A stretch of DNA of 64,000 nt from Armatimonadota bacterium (GCA_031081585.1 JAVHLY010000001.1:69039-133038); one strand, 5' to 3'; positions 9,108-17,688 are shown, counted from the first letter of the stretch. The notes: generated from the letters alone by a model not told the origin. Translations and numbers: made by a program.

Positions 9108-9796
9108 GGGCGCTCCACCCCGTCCTCGAGCGGGTGCGTGGCGGGCTGGTGGTCTCCTGCCAGGCCCGGCCGGGGCACCCGTTCCGCGACCCCGCGCGCA
9201 TCCTGGCGATGGCCGAGGCGGCCGCCGCCGGCGGGGCCGCGGGCCTGCGCCTGGCCGGGGAGGAGGACATCCGCGTCGTGCGGGCAGCCCTCGACCTGCC
9301 CATCATCGGCCTGCGCAAGGTGACCTCCCCCGGCTCCCCTGTTTACATCACGCCCACCCTCGAGGACGCGCGCGCGGTCGTGGAAGCCGGAGCCGACCTG
9401 GTGGCGGTGGACGCCACCGCCCGGCCGCGTCCCGGCGGGGTGGAGGCGGCGGCGCTGATCGCCGCGGTGCGCGCGCAGCTGGGCCGCCCGGTCCTGGCGG
9501 ACGTCTCCACGGTGGAGGAGGGTATCGCCGCAGCCGCCGCCGGGGCCGACGCGGTGGCCACGACGCTCGCGGGGTACACGGGGCCGGGGGCGCCGCCGGG
9601 GGAACCGGACCTGGCGCTGGTCGAGGTGCTGGTCGGGCGGGTCGAGGTGCCGGTGATCGCAGAAGGCCGCTATCGGACCCCGGAGGAGGTGGCGCGGGCG
9701 TTTCAGGCGGGAGCGTTCGCCGTCGTGGTGGGGCGGGCCATCACCGACCCCGTCCACCTCACGCGCCGGTTCGTCGCCGCCACGCCGCGCCGATAG
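9104..9796 (+). CDS. nanE: Putative N-acetylmannosamine-6-phosphate 2-epimerase
   Basis: TIM-barrel epimerase of 230 residues that would convert ManNAc-6-phosphate to GlcNAc-6-phosphate, feeding NagA. Family features: GGLVVSCQA at the N-terminus, LPIIGLRKV, LVAVDATARPRP, LADVSTVEEG, TTLAGYT and IAEGRYRTPEEV followed by VVVGRAIT. GTG start overlaps the permease stop (GTGA). No sialic acid lyase (NanA) or ManNAc kinase of the NanK type is present in the window, so it is part of a general amino-sugar module and not a full sialic acid pathway. Confidence 0.88.
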   Translation: MRALHPVLERVRGGLVVSCQARPGHPFRDPARILAMAEAAAAGGAAGLRLAGEEDIRVVRAALDLPIIGLRKVTSPGSPVYITPTLEDARAVVEAGADLVAVDATARPRPGGVEAAALIAAVRAQLGRPVLADVSTVEEGIAAAAAGADAVATTLAGYTGPGAPPGEPDLALVEVLVGRVEVPVIAEGRYRTPEEVARAFQAGAFAVVVGRAITDPVHLTRRFVAATPRR

Positions 9797-9805
9797 GGAA
9801 ACCCG

Positions 9806-10852
9806 ATGGGCCGCATCCGGACGGGGAGCGTCCCCCTCTTCCTCGGGGTCGACGGCGGTGCCACCTCCACGAGCTGCGTCGTCGCCGACCTGCACGGCCG
9901 CGTGGTGGGTGTGGGCCAGGCCGGGCCGGTGGACCACCTCTACCGCCCCGCGGGGCGGCGGCAGACCCGCGAGGCGCTGCGCCAGGCGGTCGGGGAGGCG
10001 CTGCGGGGATCGGGAGCGCGCCGCATGCGCGCCGCCGTGGCCGGCCTGACGGGCTTGGAACCGGCCTCGCCGGAGTCGGCGCTGGCCACGAGACTCCTCA
10101 GCGAGGCGGCACGGGCACAGGGCGCGCAGGTGGAGGCGCTGCGGGTGACGTGGGACGTCGAGGTGGCGTTCGCCGGGGCCACGGTGGGACGCCCCGGGGT
10201 GATGGTGGTGGCGGGCACGGGCTCGGTGGCCTTCGGTCGCGACGCTGCCGGGCGGACGGCGCGCGCCGGCGGCTACGGGTTCCTGATCGACGACGCCGGC
10301 GGCGGCGTGGCCATCGGGCGGGCGGCGCTGGCCGCGGCGCTGCGCGCGCAGGACGGCCGCGGGCCGGCGACGCGCCTGGAGGAGGCGGTGGCGGCGCGGC
10401 TGGGCCCGTGGCCGGCCATCCGGCGGGCGGTGTACGGGGAGGAGGGGCGCAGGGTGCTGGCCTCGCTCGTCCCCCTGGTGGTGCAGGCGGCGCGGCGCGG
10501 GGACGTGCAGGCACAGGCCATCCTGGGGGAGGCGGGGCAGGCGCTCGCCACCCTGGCCCTGGCCGTCGTGCGCCGCCTGGACCTGCCGCGGGCCGACCTC
10601 TACCCGGTGGGCGGCGTCTTCGAGTCGGGCCCTCTTCTCCTCGCCCCGCTGCGCGCCGCCCTGGCCGAGGCCGGCGTGCCGGTGCGCCTGCGGCGGCCGG
10701 TCCTCCCGCCGGCGCTGGGAGCGGTGCTGCTGGCCATGGACCTGGCGGGCATGGCCCCGCCGCCGGCAACGGTGCGGCGGCTGCGCCGAGCCCGGATGGC
10801 CAAGCGCGCCCGCGCCGGCCCACCGTCCCGCGCCGACCTGTGGTCCCGCTGA
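9806..10852 (+). CDS. BadF/BadG-family amino-sugar kinase (GlcNAc/MurNAc kinase, MurK-like)
   Basis: ASKHA-fold kinase of 348 residues. The phosphate-1 loop is FLGVDGGATSTSCVVAD, the phosphate-2 loop VMVVAGTGSVAFG, and GYGFLIDDAGGGVAIG follows. This family includes animal GlcNAc kinase and the clostridial MurNAc/GlcNAc kinase MurK. Next to murQ and anmK, phosphorylation of GlcNAc and MurNAc is the likely job, by context. The last 25 or so residues are basic and unconserved. The convergent murQ frame has no stop before 10600, so the two coding regions overlap tail to tail by about 250 bp. Confidence 0.82.
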   Translation: MGRIRTGSVPLFLGVDGGATSTSCVVADLHGRVVGVGQAGPVDHLYRPAGRRQTREALRQAVGEALRGSGARRMRAAVAGLTGLEPASPESALATRLLSEAARAQGAQVEALRVTWDVEVAFAGATVGRPGVMVVAGTGSVAFGRDAAGRTARAGGYGFLIDDAGGGVAIGRAALAAALRAQDGRGPATRLEEAVAARLGPWPAIRRAVYGEEGRRVLASLVPLVVQAARRGDVQAQAILGEAGQALATLALAVVRRLDLPRADLYPVGGVFESGPLLLAPLRAALAEAGVPVRLRRPVLPPALGAVLLAMDLAGMAPPPATVRRLRRARMAKRARAGPPSRADLWSR

Positions 10853-11769
10853 CGCAACGGCCTCCCGGCGAGCGCCAGCCGGACCGCCCCGCCGCCGAAC
10901 GCCACCCTGACTGACCCGCCGGCGAGCGCCACCCGGATCGAGCCTCCTGCGCGGCGCAGGCGGCGGCGGGCCTCCTCCGCGTCCGTGCCGAGCCGCGCCA
11001 TCACGATCGCCGTCTTCACCTCGCCGCCCGCCGCCGCCAGCAGGCGCGCAGCGGTGCGCGGCGGCACCCCGGCGGCCTGCGCCACGATCGCGCGGGCCCG
11101 TGCGCGCAGCTTGGCGTTCAGCGGCCGCACCCCCACCATCAGGTCGCCGTAGACGTGCCCCAGCCGCACCATCGTGGCCGTGCTCAGCATGTTCAGGACG
11201 AGCTTCTGCGCCGTGCCGGCCTTGAGGCGCGTCGAGCCGCGCACCGCCTCCTCGCCGGTCTGGGGCACGATGGCGATGTTGGCCGCGCGCACGAGCGGCG
11301 TGCGCGGGCGGGCCGCCAGCGCCACCGTCGTGGCCCCCCGACGGCGTGCCTCGGCCAGCGCGGCCACGGTGAAGGGGGTGGAGCCGCTGGCGGCGATGCC
11401 GACCACCACGTCGCGCCGTCCCACCCGCAGGCGCCGCATCTCCCGCCGCCCCAGCGCCGCGTCGTCCTCGAGCGGCGAGGTGGCCTCCACGGTGGCGCCG
11501 ATGCCGCCGGCCACGACCGCCTGCACTGTCTCCGGGCGGACCCCGAAGGTGGGCGGGACCTCCAGGGCGTCCAGCAGGCCGATGCGCCCGCTGGTGCCGG
11601 CGCCCACGTAGATCAGCCGCCCGCCGCGTCGCAACGCCGCCACGGCGGCGCGCACCGCCCGCGCCACCTGCGGCAGGACGCGCTCCACGGCCGGCAGCAC
11701 CCGGCGGTCCTCCTCGTGGAGGCGGCGCAGCAGGGCCGGCAGCGGCAGCGCGTCGAGGGGGACGGTCAC
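10600..11769 (-). CDS. murQ: N-acetylmuramic acid 6-phosphate etherase with unusual C-terminal extension
   Basis: MurQ cleaves the lactyl ether of MurNAc-6-phosphate, giving GlcNAc-6-phosphate and D-lactate. The SIS-domain motifs are clear: LIYVGAGTSGRIGLLDALE near residue 53, PPTFGV, GIAASGSTPFT, STRLKAGTAQKLVLNMLST and HVYGDLMVGVRPLNAKL. The family normally ends near GGSIRVAL (residue about 282, position about 10922). Here no stop occurs there. Three 9-residue repeats follow and then about 90 arginine-rich residues that run antisense over the kinase 3' end. The tail may be stop-codon loss, a sequence error, or a real extension. The GTG start lies 7 bp after the anmK stop. Confidence 0.85.
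   Translation of the reverse strand: MTVPLDALPLPALLRRLHEEDRRVLPAVERVLPQVARAVRAAVAALRRGGRLIYVGAGTSGRIGLLDALEVPPTFGVRPETVQAVVAGGIGATVEATSPLEDDAALGRREMRRLRVGRRDVVVGIAASGSTPFTVAALAEARRRGATTVALAARPRTPLVRAANIAIVPQTGEEAVRGSTRLKAGTAQKLVLNMLSTATMVRLGHVYGDLMVGVRPLNAKLRARARAIVAQAAGVPPRTAARLLAAAGGEVKTAIVMARLGTDAEEARRRLRRAGGSIRVALAGGSVRVAFGGGAVRLALAGRPLRQRDHRSARDGGPARARLAIRARRSRRTVAGGGAMPARSMASSTAPSAGGRTGRRRRTGTPASARAARSGARRRGPDSKTPPTG
10867..10947. repeat. Three tandem 27-bp repeats at the murQ 3' end
   Basis: Units at 10867-10893, 10894-10920 and 10921-10947 each begin with a variant of ggcgagcgccacccgg and are clearly related. Because 27 is divisible by three they encode a repeating nonapeptide in murQ (GGSIRVALA, GGSVRVAFG, GGAVRLALA). 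The first unit is the normal MurQ C-terminus; the others look like duplicates of it. Confidence 0.8.
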
Positions 11770-11776
11770 GGAGCGG

Positions 11777-12952
11777 TCACGGCGGGTTGGGCGGGTAGAT
11801 GGCCCCGAGCACGACGGGGTGGCGCGCGCCGGTGGCGCGCGGGATGTTGGTGGCCAGCCCCAGGAGGGCGTCGTGCCCGAGGATGGCGAAGGCCACCGCC
11901 TCCTTGGCGTCGTCGTCCACCCCGAACTCGGAGGCGCGCCGCACCGCCCGCGGGGCCAGCCGCCGGCGCAGCCGCTCCATCAAGGTGCGGTTGTGCACCC
12001 CGCCGCCGCTGACGATGACCTCGTGCACGTCGTGGCGCGGGAAGATGAACCGCTCGTAGTTCAGCACGATGGCCTCGGCGGTGAGCGCCGTCACCGTGGC
12101 CAGGGCGTCGTGGGGGGAGAGGTCCTTGCGCCGCGCCCGGGCCAGCACCGCCTCGGCGTAGGCACGCCCGTAGCGCTCCCGGCCGGTGCTCTTGGGGGGC
12201 GGGGCGATGATGTACTCGTCCCACAGCAGGTCGCCGAGCAGGGTCTCGTCCACGGTGCCCTGGGCGGCGGCCTGGCCGTCCGCGTCGAGGGCGCGCCCGA
12301 GCAGCATCTCCGCCAGCAGGTCGATGACCATGTTCCCCGGGCCGGTGTCGAAGGCGAGGACCTCTTCCGGCCCGGCTCCCGCCGGCAGCACCGTGGCGTT
12401 GGCGATGCCGCCGATGTTCTGGGCGATGCGCGTGCGCGTCCGGTCGGCGAAGAGGACGAAGTCCGCGTACGGCACGAGCGGGGCGCCCTGACCGCCGGCG
12501 GCCATGTCCCGGGCGCGGAAGTGGGCCACCGTGCACGTCCCCGTGCGCTCGGCGATGACCGCCGGCTCCCCGATCTGCAGCGTCGCCCCCGGCTGCCCGG
12601 GGCCGGGCGGGATGTGGTAGACCGTCTGCCCGTGCGAGGCGATGAGGTCCACCTCGCCCACGCGCGCCATCACCCCCAGCGCCGCCTCGGCGAAGACCTC
12701 CCCCACCGCCACGTTCAGCTCGCACACCTCGCGCGTCGAGCCCGCGGCGGTGAGGGCCAGCACCCGTTCCCGCACCTCCGGCGGGTAGGGGTAGGAGGCG
12801 GTGGCCAGCGTGGCCACCCACCGCGCCCGGTCCTTCCCCTCCACCCGCACCGCCGCGGCGTCCACCGCGTCGGCCGAGGTGCCGGAGATGAGCCCGATGA
12901 CGGTGCGCGCCGGCTTGCGGGCGATGGCGTCCAGGACGCGGGCCAGCCGCAT
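11777..12952 (-). CDS. anmK: Anhydro-N-acetylmuramic acid kinase
   Basis: AnmK hydrolyses the 1,6-anhydro ring and phosphorylates anhydroMurNAc to MurNAc-6-phosphate, the MurQ substrate. Length 391 residues. Motifs: TVIGLISGTSADAVDAA at the N-terminus, ASHGQTVYH, LQIGEPAVIAERTG, NIGGIANATVLP, FDTGPGNMVID and VSGGGVHNRTLMERL. The ATG start overlaps the upstream hydrolase stop (ATGA). Presence of AnmK implies that lytic transglycosylase products (anhydro-muropeptides) are recovered, a route best known in Gram-negative bacteria. Confidence 0.94.
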   Translation of the reverse strand: MRLARVLDAIARKPARTVIGLISGTSADAVDAAAVRVEGKDRARWVATLATASYPYPPEVRERVLALTAAGSTREVCELNVAVGEVFAEAALGVMARVGEVDLIASHGQTVYHIPPGPGQPGATLQIGEPAVIAERTGTCTVAHFRARDMAAGGQGAPLVPYADFVLFADRTRTRIAQNIGGIANATVLPAGAGPEEVLAFDTGPGNMVIDLLAEMLLGRALDADGQAAAQGTVDETLLGDLLWDEYIIAPPPKSTGRERYGRAYAEAVLARARRKDLSPHDALATVTALTAEAIVLNYERFIFPRHDVHEVIVSGGGVHNRTLMERLRRRLAPRAVRRASEFGVDDDAKEAVAFAILGHDALLGLATNIPRATGARHPVVLGAIYPPNPP

Positions 12953-14070
12953 CAGCGCAGCGCCCCGTAGAGGGCGTCGTGGAAGGGGCCGCGGAAGGTC
13001 TCGATGGCCGGGTCGACGCGGGGGTGGACGCGGTTGGTCAGGAGGACGACGACGAGGGCGCGGTCCGGGTCGACGACGATGGAGGTGCCGGTGAAGCCGG
13101 TGTGGCCGAAGGCGCGTGGCGAGGCGCCCTCGCCCATGAAGGTCGTGCCCGTGCGGGTGCGCCACCCGAGGCCGCACCCGCTGCCCAGTGCGGCCCCGGT
13201 ATGGTCGCGCACCGCCTCGGCAACGGTGGATGGAGCGAGCAGCCGCCGTCCCGCCAGCACGCCCCCGTCGAGCATGGCCTGTCCCAGGCGCGCCACCTCC
13301 TCGGCCGGTCCGAAGAGCCCGGCGTGCCCGGCCACACCGCCGAAGGCGTAGTGGGCATTGCCGTCGTGGACCTCCCCCACGATGACCTCCCTACGCCACG
13401 GGAAGCCCGGCCCCTCCTCCCCCGCCTGCGCCTCTTCGTAGCCATTGCCCAGCTCGGTCGCCGCACAGGTCCGCCGCCACGACGGCGGCGGGCGGAAGCG
13501 CGTCCGCCGCCACCCCAGCACCGGGGCCACGTGCGCGGCCAGGTAGCGGTCGAGCGGCAGGCCGCTGGCCAGCCGCACCAGTTCGCCCAGCAGGATGAAC
13601 CCCAGGTCGCTGTACTCGAAGCGCGTCCCCGGCGGCGCCGCCGGCGGTGTGGCGCAGATCTGGGCGACCGCCGCCTCCGCTGTGGCGGCGCGCAGGTAGA
13701 GGCGGATCCACGCCGGCAGCCCGGAGGTGTGGGTGAGCAGGTGGCGCACCGTGACCGCCCCCTTGCCGGCCTGCGCGAAGGCGGGCAGCCAGGCCGCCAC
13801 GGGACGGTCGATGTCCAGCGCCCCGCGCTCCCACAGCTGCAGCACCGCCGTGGCGGTGACGGGCTTGGTGAGCGAGGCCAGGTCGAAGAGGGTCCCGGCG
13901 GTCATGGGCCGCCGGTGGGGGACGACCTGCGCCCAGCCGAAGGCTCGGTGGTGGACCACCCGCCCGTCCTGGCGCACGTGCAGGACCGCCCCCGGGAAGA
14001 CGCCGCGCGCGATGGCCTCCGCGAGCAGGGCCTCCACCGGGGTCAGGCGTCCGTCGCGCCGCGCCGTCAC
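12952..14070 (-). CDS. Serine hydrolase, beta-lactamase/penicillin-binding-protein class C family
   Basis: A 372-residue serine hydrolase with the class C signature: SLTK (S-x-x-K) in FDLASLTKPVTA near residue 65, YSD in FEYSDLGF, and GHTGFTGT as third motif. No signal peptide is visible from the chosen GTG, so it may act in the cytoplasm. The GTG overlaps the dppC-like stop (GTGA) and the gene's own stop overlaps the anmK start (ATGA), locking it between peptide import and anhydroMurNAc kinase. A D-amino-acid peptidase or esterase acting on imported muropeptides is a reasonable guess, not shown by sequence. Confidence 0.8.
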   Translation of the reverse strand: MTARRDGRLTPVEALLAEAIARGVFPGAVLHVRQDGRVVHHRAFGWAQVVPHRRPMTAGTLFDLASLTKPVTATAVLQLWERGALDIDRPVAAWLPAFAQAGKGAVTVRHLLTHTSGLPAWIRLYLRAATAEAAVAQICATPPAAPPGTRFEYSDLGFILLGELVRLASGLPLDRYLAAHVAPVLGWRRTRFRPPPSWRRTCAATELGNGYEEAQAGEEGPGFPWRREVIVGEVHDGNAHYAFGGVAGHAGLFGPAEEVARLGQAMLDGGVLAGRRLLAPSTVAEAVRDHTGAALGSGCGLGWRTRTGTTFMGEGASPRAFGHTGFTGTSIVVDPDRALVVVLLTNRVHPRVDPAIETFRGPFHDALYGALR

Positions 14071-14972
14071 GCCGCCGTCCAGGTGGGGCGCAGGCGCGGG
14101 TCGAGGAGCTCCTGCAGCGCGTCGCCGAGCAGGTTGATCCCCAGCACGGCCACGACGATGGCCAGCCCCGGGCCCAGCGTCGGCCAGGGGCTCACCTCCA
14201 GGTAATTGCGCCCCTCGCTGACCATCAGCCCCAGCGACGGATACGGCGGCTGGGTGCCCAGGCCGAGGAAGCTCAGCGCCGACTCGAAGAGGATGGCCGT
14301 GGCCAGGTTGATGGTGGCCTGCACCAGGACCGGCGTGGCGGCGTTGGGCATGACGTGGCGGGTGACGATGCGCGACGGGCGCTGCCCCAGCGCCCGCGCC
14401 GCCTCCACGTAGGCCTGCGCCGTCACCACCAGGGTGGGGCCGCGGGCGATGCGGGCGAAGATGGGGACGTAGACCAGGCCGATGGCCAGCACGGTGGTGG
14501 CGATCCCCGGGCCCAGGATCACCACGATGGTGATGGCCAGCAGCAGCACGGGGAAGGCGAAGGCCACGTCCATCACCCGCATGATGACGGTGTCGACGGC
14601 TCCGCCGACGAAGCCGGCGACCACCCCGAGGGTGCCGCCCAGCGCCAGGGCGAAGGCCACGGCCAGCGCCGCCACCGCCAGCGAGGTGCGGTAGCCCCAC
14701 AGGATGCGGCTGAGCAGGTCGCGGCCGTAGAAGTCGGTGCCGAGCAGGTAGGGGCGGCCGGGCGGCGCGAAGCGCGCCTCCGGGTGCATCTCGGTCACCG
14801 GGAAGGGGGCGAGCACGGGCGCGAGCAGCGCCGCGGCGAGGACCGCCAGGAGCAGCGCCGCCCCCGTGGCGGCTTTCGGGGCGCGGCGGACCAGGCGCAG
14901 GGGGCCGGCGGACGGCCGGACGGCCCTCAGGGCGGGGCGGGAGGCGGCGCCCTCAGCCATGCCCTCAGCCAT
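14067..14972 (-). CDS. Peptide ABC transporter permease (DppC/OppC-like)
   Basis: Second permease of a peptide importer, 301 residues with six membrane segments. The N-terminal OppC-type segment (LLGTDFYGRDLLSRILWG) and the ATPase-contact loop AQAYVEAARALGQ with RIVTRHVMPNA are distinct. It overlaps dppB-like by 8 bp and the serine hydrolase by 4 bp. The two ATPases (DppD and DppF) are absent from the window. Confidence 0.9.
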   Translation of the reverse strand: MAEGMAEGAASRPALRAVRPSAGPLRLVRRAPKAATGAALLLAVLAAALLAPVLAPFPVTEMHPEARFAPPGRPYLLGTDFYGRDLLSRILWGYRTSLAVAALAVAFALALGGTLGVVAGFVGGAVDTVIMRVMDVAFAFPVLLLAITIVVILGPGIATTVLAIGLVYVPIFARIARGPTLVVTAQAYVEAARALGQRPSRIVTRHVMPNAATPVLVQATINLATAILFESALSFLGLGTQPPYPSLGLMVSEGRNYLEVSPWPTLGPGLAIVVAVLGINLLGDALQELLDPRLRPTWTAA

Positions 14973-15912
14973 AGCGGATGCGCGGGTCGAGCAGGACGTA
15001 GGCCAGGTCCACCGCCAGGTTGATCAGGACGAAGAGGCCGGTGACCAGCAGCACCACCGCCTGCAGCACCGGGTAGTCCCGCTGCACGATGGCCAGCAGC
15101 CCCAGCCGCCCCAACCCCGGGATGGCGAAGACCTGCTCCACCACGATCGACCCCCCCACCAGGTAGCCGGCCACGATCCCGATGAGGGTCACCACGGGGA
15201 TGAGGGCGTTCGGCAGCATGTGCCGGCGCACCACCGCCACCTCCCCCAGCCCCTTGGCCCGGGCCACGGTGACGTACTCCTCCCCGCGCACCCCCACCAG
15301 GGACGCCCGCACCATGCGGGCGATGGCCGCCGCGTTGGGCACGGCCAGCGTGAGCGCCGGGAGGAAGAAGCCCCAGAGGTTGCCCAGCGGGTCGCGCCAC
15401 AGCGGCGGGTAGGCCAGCACGGGGAACCAGCGCAGGTGGACGCTGAAGGTGAGGATGAGCACCGCCCCCACCCAGAAGGCCGGCAGGGAGAGGCCGAGCA
15501 GCGTGAAGGTCTGCATCGCCGCGTCGGCCAGGCGGGAGCGCGTGGTGCCGGCGGCGACCCCCAGCGGCAGGGCCAGGGCCACGGCCAGCCCCAGCCCGTA
15601 GGCGGCCAGCTCCAGCGTGTAGGGGAGGGCCTCCCCCACCAGGTCGGCGATGGGACGGCCGGTGCGCACCGAGGTGCCCAGGTCCCCGCGCAGCAGCCGT
15701 CCCATCCACCGCAGGTACTGGACCGGGACCGGCCGGTCGAGTCCCAGGTCGCGGCGCACGCGGGCCAGCTGCTCGGGATCGGTGGACTCGAAGCCCAGCA
15801 GCACCTGCGCCGGGTCCCCGGGGATGAGGTGCATCAACCCGAAGACCAGCATGGAGATGACCAGCAGGACGGGGAGGAGCAGGAGGAGGCGCTGGGCCAG
15901 GTAGCGTTGCAT
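14965..15912 (-). CDS. Peptide ABC transporter permease (DppB/OppB-like)
   Basis: First permease of the peptide importer, 315 residues. N-terminal MQRYLAQRLLLLLPVLLVISMLVFGL, the family motif HLIPGDPAQV and the loop EEYVTVARAKGLGE followed by VVRRHMLPNALIPVVT are all typical. It lies 51 bp after its binding-protein gene, with a strong stem-loop in the gap. It pairs with the next gene as the membrane channel. Confidence 0.92.
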   Translation of the reverse strand: MQRYLAQRLLLLLPVLLVISMLVFGLMHLIPGDPAQVLLGFESTDPEQLARVRRDLGLDRPVPVQYLRWMGRLLRGDLGTSVRTGRPIADLVGEALPYTLELAAYGLGLAVALALPLGVAAGTTRSRLADAAMQTFTLLGLSLPAFWVGAVLILTFSVHLRWFPVLAYPPLWRDPLGNLWGFFLPALTLAVPNAAAIARMVRASLVGVRGEEYVTVARAKGLGEVAVVRRHMLPNALIPVVTLIGIVAGYLVGGSIVVEQVFAIPGLGRLGLLAIVQRDYPVLQAVVLLVTGLFVLINLAVDLAYVLLDPRIRYG

Positions 15913-15918
15913 GGGACG

Positions 15919-15960
15919 CGCGCGGGCCCCGGTCCACGGACCGCGACCGCGACCCGCGCG
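15919..15960. other. Nested stem-loop between peptide-binding-protein and permease genes
   Basis: An outer perfect 8-bp stem (15919-15926 CGCGCGGG with 15953-15960 CCCGCGCG) encloses an inner 6-bp hairpin (CGGTCC/GGACCG). It occupies nearly the whole gap between the two genes, as does the hairpin at 7174-7208 in the sugar importer. A role in mRNA stability or partial termination is inferred from position. Confidence 0.5.
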
Positions 15961-15963
15961 GGC

Positions 15964-17523
15964 CTACCGGCTCGCCGTCACCCAGCTCTCCGCCAGCGGG
16001 GCCATCGAGCGCGTGGAGGTGAGGACGAACCCCTGCAGCTGCGTGCGCATGACCGCGAAGAGGTCGGCGTAGGCGATGAAGAGGAAGGGCACCTGGTCGG
16101 CGATGCGCTGCTGGGCCTGGACGTAGAGCTGGACGCGGCGCCTGGGGTCCGGGGTGGCGCGCGCCTGGTCCAGGAGCTGGTCCAGCGTCGGGTCCTTGAA
16201 CTTGAAGACGTTCGTGCTGCCGGTGGAGTGGAGGTGGCGGTACAGGTGGATGTCGGGGTCGGTGGCCCCGCCGTTGAGCGAGACGAAGGTGTCGAACTGG
16301 CTGCCCCGCCAGCGCGCCAGGAAGGTGGCGAAGTCCACCTGCTCCAGCTCCACGGTGACCCCCGCCTGGGCCCACTGCTCCTTGAGCACCTGGGCGATCT
16401 GCACCGCCTCCGGCACGGTGGGGATGGGCATCATGCGCAGCGCCAGGCGCGGCTGCCCGGCCTGGGCCAGCAGCTGGCGGGCCCGCCCCACGTCAGGGCG
16501 GTAGTGGGGGAGGCGTCCCGGCGGCAGCGGGGCCCACTCCTCCAGCGTGGGCGGCAGCGGCCCGCCCACCGCCGCCCGTCCCGAGTAGACCAGCTCGACG
16601 ACCTTCTGCCGGTCGGTGGCCAGGCTGAGGGCCTGGCGCACGCGCACGTCGGCCAGCGGCCCTCGCTCCACCTGCAGCCCCACCAGGCTGTAGGAGAGGT
16701 CGGGGGTGGAGACCACCCGCAGCCCCGCCACGTCGCGCAGGGTGCGCGCCGCGGTCACGTCCACCCCGAAGCCGATGATCATCTCCACCTCGCCGGCGCG
16801 CACCGCCGCCCGCAGGGTGGCCGGGTCGGGGATGACGCGGAAGACGACGGCGTCGGCGTAGGGCAGGCGCGTCCCCTCGGCGTCCTTGCGCCAGTAGCGC
16901 TCGTGGCGCACCAGGCGCACGCCGGTGGCGGCGAACTCGGCCAGCTGGTACGGGCCGCTGCCCAGCGTGCGCGTCTGCGGGGTGCCCACCTTCTCCTCGA
17001 AGTTCACCGGCACGATGCCGGAGCGGCGGTTGTCCGCCAGCACGGAGAGCAGCGGGGCGAAGGGCTGCGCCAGCGTGATGCGCACGACGAAGGGGCTCAC
17101 CACGGTGACCTCGCGCACCGGCCCCAGGAAGCTGGCCTGCGGCGAGCGGGTGGCCGGGTTGAGGATGCGCTCGATGGTGTACTTCACGTCGCTGGCGTCC
17201 ACCGCGCTGCCGTCGTGGAACGTGGCGTCGCGGCGCAGGGTGAAGGTGTACTCGAGCCCGTTGGGCGAGACGCTCCACGACTGGGCCAGGTTGGGCTCGA
17301 GGGCCAGCGTGCGCGGGTTGAGCCGCAGCAGCGACTCGTAGACCAGGTCCAGCACCTGGAACGAGGAGAAGGCCGTGGCCACGTGCGGGTCGAGGTTGAG
17401 GATCTCCTGGGTGATCCCCACCCGGATCGTCCCGCCGCGTCGCTCCGCCTGCGCCCGGGCCTCGCCAAGCGCGAGCGCAGCGACAACGCCGAGCGTGACC
17501 GTCACCACCAGTGCCTTCCTCAC
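15964..17523 (-). CDS. Peptide ABC transporter solute-binding protein (family 5, DppA/OppA-like)
   Basis: Receptor of the adjacent Dpp-like permeases, about 520 residues. The mature protein begins near GGTIRVGITQEILNLDPHVATA and contains DVKYTIERILNP, GSGPYQL and the late-domain segment typical of DppA. The signal peptide (basic RK, hydrophobic ALVVTVTLGVVAALALG, cleavage near ARAQA) lacks a lipobox cysteine. An upstream ATG at 17559 is in frame but has no ribosome site. The GTG at 17523 or 17526 follows ggaggg at a good distance and gives a cleaner signal peptide, so it is preferred. It is transcribed divergently from the next binding protein. Confidence 0.88.
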   Translation of the reverse strand: MRKALVVTVTLGVVAALALGEARAQAERRGGTIRVGITQEILNLDPHVATAFSSFQVLDLVYESLLRLNPRTLALEPNLAQSWSVSPNGLEYTFTLRRDATFHDGSAVDASDVKYTIERILNPATRSPQASFLGPVREVTVVSPFVVRITLAQPFAPLLSVLADNRRSGIVPVNFEEKVGTPQTRTLGSGPYQLAEFAATGVRLVRHERYWRKDAEGTRLPYADAVVFRVIPDPATLRAAVRAGEVEMIIGFGVDVTAARTLRDVAGLRVVSTPDLSYSLVGLQVERGPLADVRVRQALSLATDRQKVVELVYSGRAAVGGPLPPTLEEWAPLPPGRLPHYRPDVGRARQLLAQAGQPRLALRMMPIPTVPEAVQIAQVLKEQWAQAGVTVELEQVDFATFLARWRGSQFDTFVSLNGGATDPDIHLYRHLHSTGSTNVFKFKDPTLDQLLDQARATPDPRRRVQLYVQAQQRIADQVPFLFIAYADLFAVMRTQLQGFVLTSTRSMAPLAESWVTASR

Positions 17524-17688
17524 CACTACCACCCTCCAGCCACCTCCCCGACGAACCATCCGAGTGCTTCATTCGCCTCGGAGGCCCTTCTCCCCTGGAG
17601 CCCGGCAGGAGAGCTCCACGGGCGGTTCGAATGGTGCTGTCGGCGTCGCGCCCGGCCCGAGCTGCCGGTGGACGCCGGAGGGTCCGTG

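Noticed and set aside
9104-9796. A sialic acid catabolic operon
   Set aside because: Only NanE is present; no NanA lyase, NanK or sialidase with a confirmed active site. The BNR protein is distant and lacks an identifiable sialidase arginine triad.
14866-17688. Long plus-strand open frame preceding the 17689 binding protein
   Set aside because: It is antisense to dppBC-like genes and the Dpp binding protein, has low-complexity composition, and ribosome site plus signal peptide place the real start at 17689.
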